Under the pieces are notes generated by a model that searched no databases, was not told the DNA's origin, and saw only the letters and a program-made list of their open reading frames with translations. Shown piece after piece: positions 1 through 7,949 of a DNA stretch of 34,357 nucleotides. Position numbers and translations under genes: made by a program. Numbering within the stretch: the first letter of the stretch is position 1; each line of letters begins with the position of its first letter. This DNA comes from Acidobacteriota bacterium (lineage in GTDB: Bacteria; Actinomycetota; Actinomycetes; Actinomycetales; Microbacteriaceae): contig JABBOD010000016.1 in the NCBI GenBank assembly GCA_019351995.1, forward strand, positions 28,555 through 62,911. The letters are read 5' to 3'.

Positions 1-288
1 GCGGTGTTCTCCGGAAACGACCAGATGGCTCTTGGCCTGATGCACGGGCTCGCAGAGCGGGGGCAACGGGTGCCCGATGACGTCAGCGTCGTCGGCTTTG
101 ACGATGTGCCGGAGGCCGAGCACTTTCTGCCATCCCTGACGACGGTGCGCCAAGACTTCGACGGGGTTGGCCGTGCCGCCGTCGAGCGCCTGATCGCGCA
201 GCTCAACGGCGAGGCGCCCCATGCCGTCGCGCCGTTGGAGCCCACGCTGATGGTGCGGGCGTCGACCGCGCGACCGCGCCAGAGCTGA
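1..288 (+). CDS. LacI-family transcriptional regulator, C-terminal part (5' end outside window)
   Basis: The frame is open from base 1, so the gene starts upstream. The visible 95 residues are the end of a periplasmic-binding-protein-like LacI effector domain. NDQMALGLMHGL is followed by RVPDDVSVVGFDD, then the SLTTVRQD strand, which is the usual order in this family. The DNA-binding N-terminus is not visible. It ends 104 bases before araD on the same strand, and a LacI-type operator lies between them, so it is probably the arabinose regulator (AraR-like). That role is inferred from position. The effector cannot be read from this fragment. Confidence 0.88.
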   Translation, partial: AVFSGNDQMALGLMHGLAERGQRVPDDVSVVGFDDVPEAEHFLPSLTTVRQDFDGVGRAAVERLIAQLNGEAPHAVAPLEPTLMVRASTARPRQS

Positions 289-311
289 TCGGAGGGGGCG
301 GCGGGACGTCC

Positions 312-340
312 TTGCGAACCGCTAATGTGAACGCTAACAT
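312..340 (+). promoter_or_regulatory. Promoter of the araDBA operon (-35 TTGCGA, -10 TAACAT)
   Basis: TTGCGA at 312-317 and TAACAT at 335-340 are separated by exactly 17 bases, which fits a housekeeping sigma factor. Transcription would start near 347, giving a leader of about 46 bases before araD. The -10 and most of the spacer are covered by the LacI-type operator, so repressor binding should block polymerase. Read from sequence only. Confidence 0.6.
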
Positions 341-341
341 T
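324..341 (+). promoter_or_regulatory. LacI-type operator in front of araD
   Basis: AATGTGAACGCTAACATT is an imperfect palindrome centred on CG; six of its nine base pairs are symmetric. A central CG flanked by A/T-rich half sites is the usual form of LacI-family operators. It overlaps the promoter spacer and the -10 box. The adjacent upstream LacI-type regulator is the likely ligand, by inference. Confidence 0.6.
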
Positions 342-379
342 CAGAGGATCGTTCGCGTCGACAGGCGCCATCACCCGGC

Positions 380-386
380 AAGGAGG
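380..386 (+). promoter_or_regulatory. Shine-Dalgarno site fixing the araD start
   Basis: AAGGAGG lies six bases before the ATG at 393. The frame stays open upstream to 312, but only the ATG at 393 has this near-perfect site, and conserved class II aldolase sequence begins just after it. Confidence 0.75.
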
Positions 387-392
387 CCCCGC

Positions 393-1088
393 ATGTCCGC
401 CACCGATGACGCGATCGCGCGGATCCGTGCCGAGGTCGCCACGCTGCACGGCGAGCTGGTCCGGTACGGACTTGTCGTCTGGACGGGCGGGAATGTGTCG
501 GCGCGCGTGCCGGGCACCGACTACTTCGTGATCAAGCCGTCGGGGGTGTCGTACGACCACCTCACTCCCGAGAACATGATCCTCTGCGACCTGGACGGCG
601 ACGTGGTGACCGGCTCCCTGGGCAGCGACCACCGACCGTCCAGCGACACGGCGGCTCATGCCTACGTCTACCGCGAGATGCCCGAGGTCGGCGGAGTGGT
701 TCACACCCACTCGACATACGCGGTCGCGTGGGCCGCGCGCGGCGAGGAGATCCCCTGCGTGATCACGGGGATGGCCGACGAGTTCGGAGGTCCGATCCCG
801 GTCGGGCCATTCGCCGTGATCGGAGATGACTCGATCGGGCGGGGCATCGTCGAAACGTTGCGCGGGCACCGCTCGCGCGCGGTCCTCATGCAGAATCACG
901 GCCCGTTCACGATCGGGAGCACCGCGAAGGACGCCGTGAAGGCGGCGGTGATGTGCGAGGACGCGGCGCGCAGCGTGCACATCGCCCGCGAGGCCGGCCC
1001 GCTCATCCCGATTCCGCAAGACCGTATCGACGCCCTCTACGCCCGATACCAGAGTGTGTACGGGCAAAGCGGAGATGCCAGGCGATGA
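393..1088 (+). CDS. araD: L-ribulose-5-phosphate 4-epimerase
   Basis: Predicted 231-residue cytoplasmic enzyme of the class II aldolase/AraD family. It converts L-ribulose 5-phosphate to D-xylulose 5-phosphate, the last step of L-arabinose catabolism. The early TGGNVSAR segment is the phosphate-binding loop, followed by IKPSGV. VVHTHSTYA carries the paired zinc-ligand histidines, and QNHGPF supplies the third histidine region. Length matches the family (about 230). The start at 393 was chosen for its strong ribosome site. It is the first gene of araD-araB-araA, and its end lies close to the araB start. L-fuculose-phosphate aldolase is a related family, but the neighbours make AraD much more likely. 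Confidence 0.93.
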   Translation: MSATDDAIARIRAEVATLHGELVRYGLVVWTGGNVSARVPGTDYFVIKPSGVSYDHLTPENMILCDLDGDVVTGSLGSDHRPSSDTAAHAYVYREMPEVGGVVHTHSTYAVAWAARGEEIPCVITGMADEFGGPIPVGPFAVIGDDSIGRGIVETLRGHRSRAVLMQNHGPFTIGSTAKDAVKAAVMCEDAARSVHIAREAGPLIPIPQDRIDALYARYQSVYGQSGDARR

Positions 1089-1098
1089 GAAGCACCCG

Positions 1099-2649
1099 AT
1101 GAACGGGATCCTCGGCATCGAACTCGGCTCGACCCGCATCAAGGCGTGCCTGGTCGCACCCGACGACCCATCGACGATCCTCGCGACCGGTGTGCACGAG
1201 TGGGAGAACCAGTTCATCGACGGGCTGTGGACATACTCGCTGGACGAGATCTGGAGGGGCCTGCAGTCGGCGTACGCGGATCTCGTCGCGAACCTCGGCA
1301 TGGCCCCCACCCGGCTCGCCGGCATCGGCGTGTCGGCGATGATGCACGGCTATCTCGTCCGTGATGCCGAGGGTGAACTGCTCGTGCCGTTCCGCACCTG
1401 GCGCAACACCACCACCGGGGACGCGGCAGCAGAGCTGAGCGAGCTGTTCGGCGTGAACATCCCGTTGCGCTGGTCGATCGCTCACCTGCAGCAGGCGGTT
1501 CGGGATGCCGAGCCGCACGTCCCCGCGATCCGGTCCGTGACGACGCTGGCCGGCTATGTGCACGCCAAGCTGACCGGCCGGAGCGTGCTCGGCGTCGGAG
1601 ACGCGTCCGGAATGTTTCCGATCGATCCCACCACCGGCGACTACGACGACGAACTCGCGGCGCGCTACGACCGGCTCGTCACCGGCAGCACCCTGGCCGT
1701 GACACTCCGGGAGCTGCTGCCCGAGGTGCTCGTCGCCGGGTCTCCTGCTGGCGAACTGACAGCCGGGGGCGCCGCTCTGCTGGACCCGACAGGAGCCCTC
1801 CAGCCCGGTGCGCCGTTCTGTCCGCCGGAAGGGGACGCCGGAACCGGCATGGTCGCCACCCACGCGATTGAACCTCGCACCGGTAATGTCAGCGCCGGCA
1901 CCAGCATCTTCGCGATGGTCGTCCTCGAGCGCCCGCTGCGGCGGCCACACCCCGAGCTGGACGTCGTCGCGACACCGACCGGCGCGCCGGTCGCCATGGT
2001 GCACTGCAACAACGGCGCCAGCGAGGTGGCGGCCTGGGCCGCGCTGTTCACCCGATTCGCCGCGCTCACAGGCGTTCCGCTCGACGCGGATGCCGTCTAC
2101 GACATCCTCTTCCGGGAGGCGCTCGAGGGCGAGTCAGACGCGGGCGGCGTGCTGGCATACAACCATCTGGCGGGCGAGCCCATCGCCGGCCTCTCGGAAG
2201 GACGACCGCTCGTCGTCCGCTCCCCCGATGCGCGCCTCACCCTCGGCAACTTCATGCGTGCCCAGCTCTACGGCGTCTTCGGCACGCTCAGCATCGGCAT
2301 GAACGTGCTGGCCGAGGAGGGTGTCGAGCTGGATCGCATGAGCGCCCACGGCGGGATGTTTCGCACCGCAGGCGTCGCCCAACGATTCCTGGCCGGCGCC
2401 CTCAACACCTCCGTCACCGTCGCCACGTCGGCCTCGGAGGGCGGCGCGTGGGGCATGGCCGTGCTCGCCGCGTATGCCGCATCCGGTGCCGAGGAAAACC
2501 TCGAGCACTACCTCACCGGCCAGGTATTCCACGACGCTGCGGCGGTCAGCATCGACCCGCATCCAGATGATGTCACCGGGTTCGCCGAGTACCTCCTGCG
2601 TTACCGTGCCGGCCTCGCGATCGAACGCACGTCCATCGGCGCGCTCTGA
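1099..2649 (+). CDS. araB: FGGY-family L-ribulokinase
   Basis: Predicted 516-residue sugar kinase that phosphorylates L-ribulose between AraA and AraD. The N-terminus GILGIELGSTRIKACLV is the FGGY phosphate-1 loop. VSAMMHGYL, then PFRTWRN, belongs to the sugar-binding part. GNVSAGTSIFAMVV opens the second actin-like domain, and HGGMFRT with ASEGGAWGMAVLAAY lies near the C-terminal ATP site. It resembles the ribulokinase branch found beside araA in Firmicutes and actinobacteria rather than E. coli AraB. ATG 1099 follows GAGAAG by six bases and is preferred. An in-frame ATG at 1075 overlaps araD and is possible. Xylulokinase is the main alternative; the araD and araA neighbours argue for ribulokinase. 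Confidence 0.88.
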   Translation: MNGILGIELGSTRIKACLVAPDDPSTILATGVHEWENQFIDGLWTYSLDEIWRGLQSAYADLVANLGMAPTRLAGIGVSAMMHGYLVRDAEGELLVPFRTWRNTTTGDAAAELSELFGVNIPLRWSIAHLQQAVRDAEPHVPAIRSVTTLAGYVHAKLTGRSVLGVGDASGMFPIDPTTGDYDDELAARYDRLVTGSTLAVTLRELLPEVLVAGSPAGELTAGGAALLDPTGALQPGAPFCPPEGDAGTGMVATHAIEPRTGNVSAGTSIFAMVVLERPLRRPHPELDVVATPTGAPVAMVHCNNGASEVAAWAALFTRFAALTGVPLDADAVYDILFREALEGESDAGGVLAYNHLAGEPIAGLSEGRPLVVRSPDARLTLGNFMRAQLYGVFGTLSIGMNVLAEEGVELDRMSAHGGMFRTAGVAQRFLAGALNTSVTVATSASEGGAWGMAVLAAYAASGAEENLEHYLTGQVFHDAAAVSIDPHPDDVTGFAEYLLRYRAGLAIERTSIGAL

Positions 2650-2688
2650 CGTGCCAGACAATCCAGAGCACCCCGAAAGGACACTGCC

Positions 2689-4209
2689 ATGAGCCGCTCG
2701 ATCATCCCCGAGCTCACGACCCGCGAGGTCTGGTTCCTCGTGGGAAGTCAGGGCCTTTACGGGGAGGAGACCCTGAAGCAGGTCGCCGAGCAGTCGCGCG
2801 CAGTCGCACGCGCGCTCGAGGTCAGTTCCGACATCCCGGTGTCGATCGTCTGGAAGCCGGTGCTGACCGACAGCTCCGCGATCCGCCGGGCGATCCTCGA
2901 CGCGAACGCCGACGACAACGTGGTCGGCCTCATCGCCTGGATGCACACCTTCAGCCCCGCCAAGATGTGGATCGCCGGCCTTGACGCGCTCCAGAAACCG
3001 CTGCTGCACCTGCACACCCAGGCGAACGTCGCCCTGCCATGGGCCGACATCGACTTCGACTTCATGAACCTCAACCAGGCCGCCCACGGCGACCGCGAGT
3101 TCGGCTACATCGAGTCGCGGCTCAACATTCCGCGTACCACGGTGGTCGGCCACGTCTCCGACCCCGCGGTCACCGCCCGCATCGGTTCGTGGACCCGCGC
3201 CGCCGCCGGCCGTGCCGCCGCCCGATCCATGAAAGTCGCCCGCTTCGGCGACAACATGCGCTACGTCGCCGTCACCGAAGGCGACAAGACCGAGGCCGAA
3301 CTGCGTTTCGGCGTGCAGGTCAACAGCTGGGGTGTCACCGAGTTGGCGGATGCCGTCGCGGCCGCGTCGAAGGAGGCGATCGACGAGTTGATCGCCGAAT
3401 ACCTCGAGAGCTACGACGTCGCGGCGGAACTCCTGCCCGGCGCCGCGCGCCACCCGTCTCTGCGCGATGGGGCCGCAATCGAGGTGGGTCTTCGCACCTT
3501 CCTCGAAGCGGGCGACTTCTCGGCCTTCACCACCAACTTCGAAGACCTCGGCACGCTGAAACAGCTCCCCGGGCTCGCTGTGCAGCGCCTCATGGCCGAC
3601 GGCTACGGCTTCGGCGCCGAGGGCGACTGGAAGACGGCCGTGCTCGTGCGCACGGCATCCGTGATGGGAGCGGGCCTTCCCGGTGGCGCGAGCCTGATGG
3701 AGGACTACACGTACGACCTCACCCCCGGCAGCGAACTGATCCTCGGAGCACACATGCTCGAGGTCTCACCGTCTTTGACGTCCGCGAAACCCAGCCTCGA
3801 GATCCATCCGCTCGGCATCGGTGGCAAAGACGACCCGGTGCGCCTGGTGTTCACCGCGGATACCGGCCCCGCCGTGGTGGTCGCGCTCAGCGATCTGCGC
3901 GACCGCTTCCGTCTCGTCGCCAACGTGGTCGAGAACGTCGGGCTGCCCGAGCCGATGCCGAGGCTTCCCGTCGGTCGGGCCGTGTGGAAGCCCGCACCGG
4001 ACTTCCGCACCTCCGCGACCGCCTGGCTCACCGCCGGGGCGGCGCACCACACCGTGATGTCGACGCAACTGGGCATCGACGTGTTCCGCGACTTCGCCGC
4101 CATGTCGGGCGTCGAACTGCTCGTCATCGACGCGGACACCACCATTGAAGGTTTCGGTCGCGAGGTGCGCTGGAACGCCGCGTACTGGCGGCTCGCGCAG
4201 GGGATCTAG
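2689..4209 (+). CDS. araA: L-arabinose isomerase
   Basis: Predicted 506-residue cytoplasmic isomerase converting L-arabinose to L-ribulose. Length and sequence match the family throughout: [17 protein letters not shown] at the N-terminus and [12 protein letters not shown] in the first domain. The four Mn-binding positions appear in context: Glu in GFGAEGDWK, Glu in SLMEDYTYD, His in LGAHMLEV and His in GAAHHTV. A GAAAGGA site lies eight bases before the ATG. It is the last gene of the araDBA unit, 39 bases after araB. Its TAG stop overlaps the stop of the opposing DoxX-like gene within CTAG at 4206-4209. Confidence 0.97.
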   Translation: MSRSIIPELTTREVWFLVGSQGLYGEETLKQVAEQSRAVARALEVSSDIPVSIVWKPVLTDSSAIRRAILDANADDNVVGLIAWMHTFSPAKMWIAGLDALQKPLLHLHTQANVALPWADIDFDFMNLNQAAHGDREFGYIESRLNIPRTTVVGHVSDPAVTARIGSWTRAAAGRAAARSMKVARFGDNMRYVAVTEGDKTEAELRFGVQVNSWGVTELADAVAAASKEAIDELIAEYLESYDVAAELLPGAARHPSLRDGAAIEVGLRTFLEAGDFSAFTTNFEDLGTLKQLPGLAVQRLMADGYGFGAEGDWKTAVLVRTASVMGAGLPGGASLMEDYTYDLTPGSELILGAHMLEVSPSLTSAKPSLEIHPLGIGGKDDPVRLVFTADTGPAVVVALSDLRDRFRLVANVVENVGLPEPMPRLPVGRAVWKPAPDFRTSATAWLTAGAAHHTVMSTQLGIDVFRDFAAMSGVELLVIDADTTIEGFGREVRWNAAYWRLAQGI

Positions 4210-4604
4210 CCTCGACGGGTGGTCGACCGTTCAGCTGTCGACCACAGGGCCGTCGCGATGAGCGGCAGCTGCATCGGCAGTCGCGCCAGGCGCCGCGCGT
4301 CGGTATCGAGGCCGAAAGCGTCACGGTGGTGGCGCCACTGCGAGATGTTGCCGGGGAAGACCGCGACGAAGAACGCCGCGACCACCCGACCGACGAGCTT
4401 CTGGTTCCAGCCCGAGAGCAGCAGCGAGCCGAGCGTGATCTCGACGGCGCCCGACGCCAGAACAGTCACGTCCTCGTCGACCGGCACCCACGTCGGAACC
4501 TGAGCCCGGAACCCCTGCCGGGCGAAGGTGAGGTGGCTGATTCCGGCGAACACGAGGATGCCGCCGAGTCCGACGCGGCCGATGGTCTGTGCACGGGAGG
4601 TCAT
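4206..4604 (-). CDS. DoxX-like small membrane protein
   Basis: Predicted 132-residue integral membrane protein with four hydrophobic stretches. The first, [20 protein letters not shown], has the glycine-rich first helix and short polar turn typical of DoxX-like proteins. [12 protein letters not shown] and [16 protein letters not shown] follow. A conserved [12 protein letters not shown] segment near the end suits the DoxX/YphA-like group. Family members have been tied to redox and quinone biology, but the function here is unknown. ATG 4604 is preferred because the next residues lead into helix 1. A longer start at 4679 would add 25 poorly conserved-looking residues and run through a hairpin. 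It is convergent with araA and divergent from the thiamine-diphosphate enzyme. Confidence 0.75.
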   Translation of the reverse strand: MTSRAQTIGRVGLGGILVFAGISHLTFARQGFRAQVPTWVPVDEDVTVLASGAVEITLGSLLLSGWNQKLVGRVVAAFFVAVFPGNISQWRHHRDAFGLDTDARRLARLPMQLPLIATALWSTAERSTTRRG

Positions 4605-4649
4605 CCCCTGATCAGACGCCGATTTCGGCGTCGCCGCAAGGTCGCGCAC

Positions 4650-4667
4650 CCCCCAGTTGCCTGGGGG
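4650..4667. other. Seven-base-pair hairpin between divergent genes
   Basis: CCCCCAG and CTGGGGG form a perfect 7-bp stem with a TTGC loop. It lies between the preferred start of the DoxX-like gene (4604) and the thiamine-diphosphate enzyme (4734). No T-tract follows on either side, so it is not a classic terminator. It could be an operator or an RNA structure in the DoxX leader. No function is claimed. Confidence 0.35.
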
Positions 4668-4733
4668 CTGCCTGCGCATCGGTCACCGCCACCCGCGCGC
4701 GCTTAACCTCATCCGGCCGACGAAGGGAAACGC

Positions 4734-6560
4734 ATGACCACCGTGAGCGAGTTCGTGATCCAGCGGATCAGGGAATGGGGCGTCAGCCGCGTCTTCGGCT
4801 ACCCGGGCGACGGCATCGGCGAGTTCGACGGTGCGTTGGGCTCAGCGGAGCGTGATGGCGAGGGGCTGGACTACATCCGTCCCACCCACGAAGAGATCTG
4901 CGCGCTGATGGCCACCGCGCACGCCAAGTTCACCGGCGAGGTGGGGGTCTGCGTCGCGACGTCCAGTCCCGGCGCCTTCCACCTGCTCAATGGTTTGTAC
5001 GACGCCAAGATGGACAACCAGCCGGTCGTCGCGATCGTCGGCCAGCAGGGTCTTGCGTCTTTCGGCACCGCGTGGTTGCAAGAGAGCAACCTCGAGCGCG
5101 TGTTCTCCGATGTGGCGATGTACGTGCACACGATCGTCTCGCCCGAGCAGGCGCAGGCTGTCGTCGACATCGCCTTTCGCACGGCGATCATCAACCGCCA
5201 GCCGACCGTCGTGATCTTGCCCCACGACGTGCAGGCGATGAAGATGCCCACGCTGGGACTCGAGAACTGGGTGTCGCGTTCGAGTGCCGTTGCGTCATCC
5301 ACCTCGGTAGTCGGCCCGACGGCTGAGTTGCAGAAAGCCGCCGACATCATCAACTCCGGCGAGCGCGTCACGTTGCTGGTCGGGGCGGGGGCCGATGCCG
5401 CGAGCACCGAGGTGCTCGAACTCGCCCGCCGCGCCGGGGCGGGCATCGTCACCGCACTGCGCGGCAAGCAGGTCGTCTCCTCGGAGGTGCCCTTCCACAC
5501 CCAGCAACTCGGGCTGCTCGGATCGCTTCCGAGCCTCCATCAGATGCAGCGCTGCGACACGCTCGTGATGATCGGCACCAACTACCCATACGGCCAGTTC
5601 ATGCCGAAGACCGGGCAGGCCCGCGGCATCCAGATCGATCTGCGCGCCGAGCAGCTGGGGCTCCGCTACCCCACCGAGGTCAACCTGTGGGGCGACGCGA
5701 AAGCCACACTGACCGCGCTGCTGCCGCTGATCGAACAGACGAGCGAGCTGTCGTGGCAAGAGACGGTGTCGGGCGAGATGCGCGACTGGGAATCCGAGAT
5801 GGAAGCTCAGGCCATGGCCGTGTATGCCGATGGCGCCAACCCGCGCCGCGTCATCCACGAGTTGAATGCCCGCCTCCCCGACAACGCGATCGTGACGGCG
5901 GACGCCGGAACCACCGCCGACTGGTACGGCCACCACATCCGGCTGCGCGGCCAGATGAAGGGCGACCTGTCGGGTCGTCTGGCCACGATGCTCGCGTCGA
6001 TGCCGTACGCCGTGGCCGCCAAGTTCGCCTACCCGGAGCGGCCGGTGATCTGCACGATCGGCGACGGGGCGTTCCAGATGCTCGGCATGAACGAGCTGAT
6101 CACGGTGAAGAAATACCTGACGCGCTGGAGCAATAAGCAGTTCATCGTCGTCGTGCTGCACAACAACGACCTCGAGCAGGTGTCGTGGGAGATGCGCACC
6201 GAAGACGGCAACCCGGTCTGGTCGACGTCGCAGGATGTCGAGTCGGTGGACTACGCCGGGTGGGCCGAACTGCTCGGCTTCCGCGGCATCCGGGTCACGA
6301 AGGACGAGGAGATCGCCGACGCGTGGGATGCCGCATTCGCTCACCCTGGAGTAACGCTCATCGACGCTTGTGTCAGCAAGAACGTGCCGCCGTTGCCCGC
6401 CCACATCACCCGTGAGTTCGCTACGAATGTGGCGAAGGCGCTGCTGGCCGGTGATCCGAGCGGGGTGGGCGTCATGCGCGACTCGGCCCGCGCTCTCGCG
6501 ACCGAGGGTGTCGAGCGCGTGAAGAGCGCCCTGCACCTGCGCCGTGACGGCGACGACTAG
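4734..6560 (+). CDS. Thiamine-diphosphate-dependent enzyme, pyruvate oxidase / pyruvate:quinone dehydrogenase-like
   Basis: Predicted 608-residue enzyme of the acetolactate synthase/PoxB superfamily with all three domains. The N-terminal pyrimidine-binding domain has FGYPGDGIGEF and the THEE motif (catalytic Glu near 53). The central domain (about 195-330) has LLVGAGAD. The C-terminal diphosphate-binding motif starts at GDGAF (443-447) and ends at the Asn pair 477-478. PoxB-type members decarboxylate pyruvate to acetate, using FAD and passing electrons to quinone. The basic, amphipathic-looking C-terminal stretch is compatible with membrane contact, but this is speculative. GAAGGGA precedes the ATG by five bases. 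The sequence does not fix the substrate; other keto acids are possible. Confidence 0.85.
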   Translation: MTTVSEFVIQRIREWGVSRVFGYPGDGIGEFDGALGSAERDGEGLDYIRPTHEEICALMATAHAKFTGEVGVCVATSSPGAFHLLNGLYDAKMDNQPVVAIVGQQGLASFGTAWLQESNLERVFSDVAMYVHTIVSPEQAQAVVDIAFRTAIINRQPTVVILPHDVQAMKMPTLGLENWVSRSSAVASSTSVVGPTAELQKAADIINSGERVTLLVGAGADAASTEVLELARRAGAGIVTALRGKQVVSSEVPFHTQQLGLLGSLPSLHQMQRCDTLVMIGTNYPYGQFMPKTGQARGIQIDLRAEQLGLRYPTEVNLWGDAKATLTALLPLIEQTSELSWQETVSGEMRDWESEMEAQAMAVYADGANPRRVIHELNARLPDNAIVTADAGTTADWYGHHIRLRGQMKGDLSGRLATMLASMPYAVAAKFAYPERPVICTIGDGAFQMLGMNELITVKKYLTRWSNKQFIVVVLHNNDLEQVSWEMRTEDGNPVWSTSQDVESVDYAGWAELLGFRGIRVTKDEEIADAWDAAFAHPGVTLIDACVSKNVPPLPAHITREFATNVAKALLAGDPSGVGVMRDSARALATEGVERVKSALHLRRDGDD

Positions 6561-6583
6561 CGAGGGCGACTAGCGTCGACGTC

Positions 6584-7582
6584 GTGGAACCAACCAGCAG
6601 CGCGCAGTTTCACGCGTCGATGGCGGACACCGTTCCGGTGATCGAGAGAGTTCGCGACGATGTCTGGTCGCTCGCGATGCCGATGCCGCGCGGGCACCTC
6701 CCGTACTCGCTGCTCTCCCTCCTCCGCGACCGGGACGGTGGCCTGCACATCGTCGACCCCGGCTGGGACACCGACGAGAACTGGACGCGATTCGTGGATG
6801 CCGTTGCCGGCATCGGCGCGTCACTGACCGACATCCGGTCACTGGTGTCCACCCATCTGCACCCCGATCACCTGGGCATGGCCGAGCGGATCCGCGCCGC
6901 GACTGGCGCGCCGCTGCAGTTGCATGCCGCCGAGCAGGACGCGCTCGACGCGCAGGAGAAGAACCCGTGGACGGACGAGTCCGTTGCCAGGCAACTGGAC
7001 GACTGGGGGGTCCCGGTCGAACGCCGCGACGGGCTCACGGGGTTCGCGAGCAACGCACCCACCAGCAGGTGGGTGACCGCCGATCGCCTCGTCGCCGACG
7101 GCGAGCGCCTCGACATCCCGGGCTTCGACCTCATCGTCGAATGGACGCCCGGCCACACTCCCGGCAGCATCTGCCTGCGCGATGACGCCCGCGGGATCCT
7201 GCTCACCGGGGACCACGTGCTGCCCACCATGCACGCGGGTCTCGGCCTCGGCGGCGCCACCGCGAACAATGCCCTCGCCGACTACCTCGGCGCGCTCGAG
7301 CGGGTGAGCGCTTTCGCTGACCACGAAGTGCTTCCGGGGCACGGCTACCGTTTCACCGGCCTGGCGGAGCGGACCCACGCCCATGCCGAGCATCACCGGC
7401 GTCGGACGAGCGAGGTGCGCGCGGTGCTCGCGGGGCACGGTGAGCTGAGCACCTGGGAGATCGCGACACGGCTCAGCTGGACCGCCGGATGGGAGAACCT
7501 GCGCGGCTTCTTTGTCTTCTCGGCCCTGTCGCAGACGGCGATGCACCGCGACTACGCGAGGGGCACTCCTGGCGTGGAATAA
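6584..7582 (+). CDS. Metallo-beta-lactamase-fold hydrolase
   Basis: Predicted 332-residue soluble metal-dependent hydrolase. The zinc signature is complete: THLHPDH (His91, His93, Asp95, His96), a later His in PGHTPGS, the bridging Asp in TGDHVL and a last His in LPGHGY. An extra C-terminal segment of about 80 residues (RTSEVRAVLAGHGELSTWEIATRLSW) resembles the helical tail of the glyoxalase II-like/LACTB2 branch. The substrate is unknown. The GTG at 6584 lies eight bases after TAGCGT, which suggests a leaderless message; an ATG at 6620 is the alternative. It starts 23 bases after the thiamine enzyme and may also be co-transcribed with it. Confidence 0.85.
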   Translation: MEPTSSAQFHASMADTVPVIERVRDDVWSLAMPMPRGHLPYSLLSLLRDRDGGLHIVDPGWDTDENWTRFVDAVAGIGASLTDIRSLVSTHLHPDHLGMAERIRAATGAPLQLHAAEQDALDAQEKNPWTDESVARQLDDWGVPVERRDGLTGFASNAPTSRWVTADRLVADGERLDIPGFDLIVEWTPGHTPGSICLRDDARGILLTGDHVLPTMHAGLGLGGATANNALADYLGALERVSAFADHEVLPGHGYRFTGLAERTHAHAEHHRRRTSEVRAVLAGHGELSTWEIATRLSWTAGWENLRGFFVFSALSQTAMHRDYARGTPGVE

Positions 7583-7601
7583 TCTGCGTATGAATGCAGA
7601 T
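7582..7601. promoter_or_regulatory. Candidate operator over the start of the ArsR-family gene
   Basis: ATCTGC (7582-7587) and GCAGAT (7596-7601) form a perfect inverted repeat spaced by eight bases. It covers the ATG at 7590 and the 3' side of the AATAAT/TAATCT -10 region. Its place suits autoregulation by the ArsR/SmtB protein. The assignment is inference from symmetry and position. Confidence 0.45.
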
Positions 7602-7949
7602 ACGCGAGCTGGCGGCAGCGAACCGGACAGCCAGTACGTCGAGCTCGCGGTCGAGGTGTTCTCGATGCTGGCGGATGCCACGCGGGTTCGGATCGTGCTC
7701 GCGCTGCGGGACAACGAGCAGTCGGTCAACACCCTCGCCGAGCTCGTCGGCAAGAGTCCCGCCGCGGTGTCGCAGCATCTCGCGAAGCTGCGTCTCGCCC
7801 GGGTCGTGGCGACACGGCAAGACGGCACCCGGATCTTCTACCGGCTCGCGAACGAGCACGTCAGCCAACTGGTGGCGGACGCGATCTTTCAGGCCGAGCA
7901 CGCGCTCGACGCCCAACCACGCCACCACCAACCGGAAGCACAGGCATGA
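7590..7949 (+). CDS. ArsR/SmtB-family metal-sensing repressor, KmtR-like
   Basis: Predicted 119-residue winged-helix repressor. ADATRVRIVLALR leads into the helix-turn-helix LAELVGKSPAAVSQHLAKLRLARVV and the wing RQDGTRIFYRL. Candidate ligands are His90, Glu103, His104, His112 and His113. These have the same relative spacing as the ligands reported for mycobacterial KmtR, a Ni(II)/Co(II) sensor that controls a CDF exporter. The CzrA/SmtB alpha-5 set is incomplete here: an Asn replaces the Asp and a Phe replaces one His. The ATG at 7590 sits seven bases after AATAAT, so a leaderless message is likely. The stop overlaps the CDF gene by four bases, indicating translational coupling. Ni/Co specificity is inference. 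Confidence 0.88.
   Translation: MNADTRAGGSEPDSQYVELAVEVFSMLADATRVRIVLALRDNEQSVNTLAELVGKSPAAVSQHLAKLRLARVVATRQDGTRIFYRLANEHVSQLVADAIFQAEHALDAQPRHHQPEAQA

Noticed and set aside
2134..3753. Open frame of 539 codons on the minus strand across araB and araA
   Set aside because: It lies opposite two clearly recognisable enzymes. Its translation is rich in Arg, Gly, His and Val with no motif, a normal antisense shadow in GC-rich DNA.
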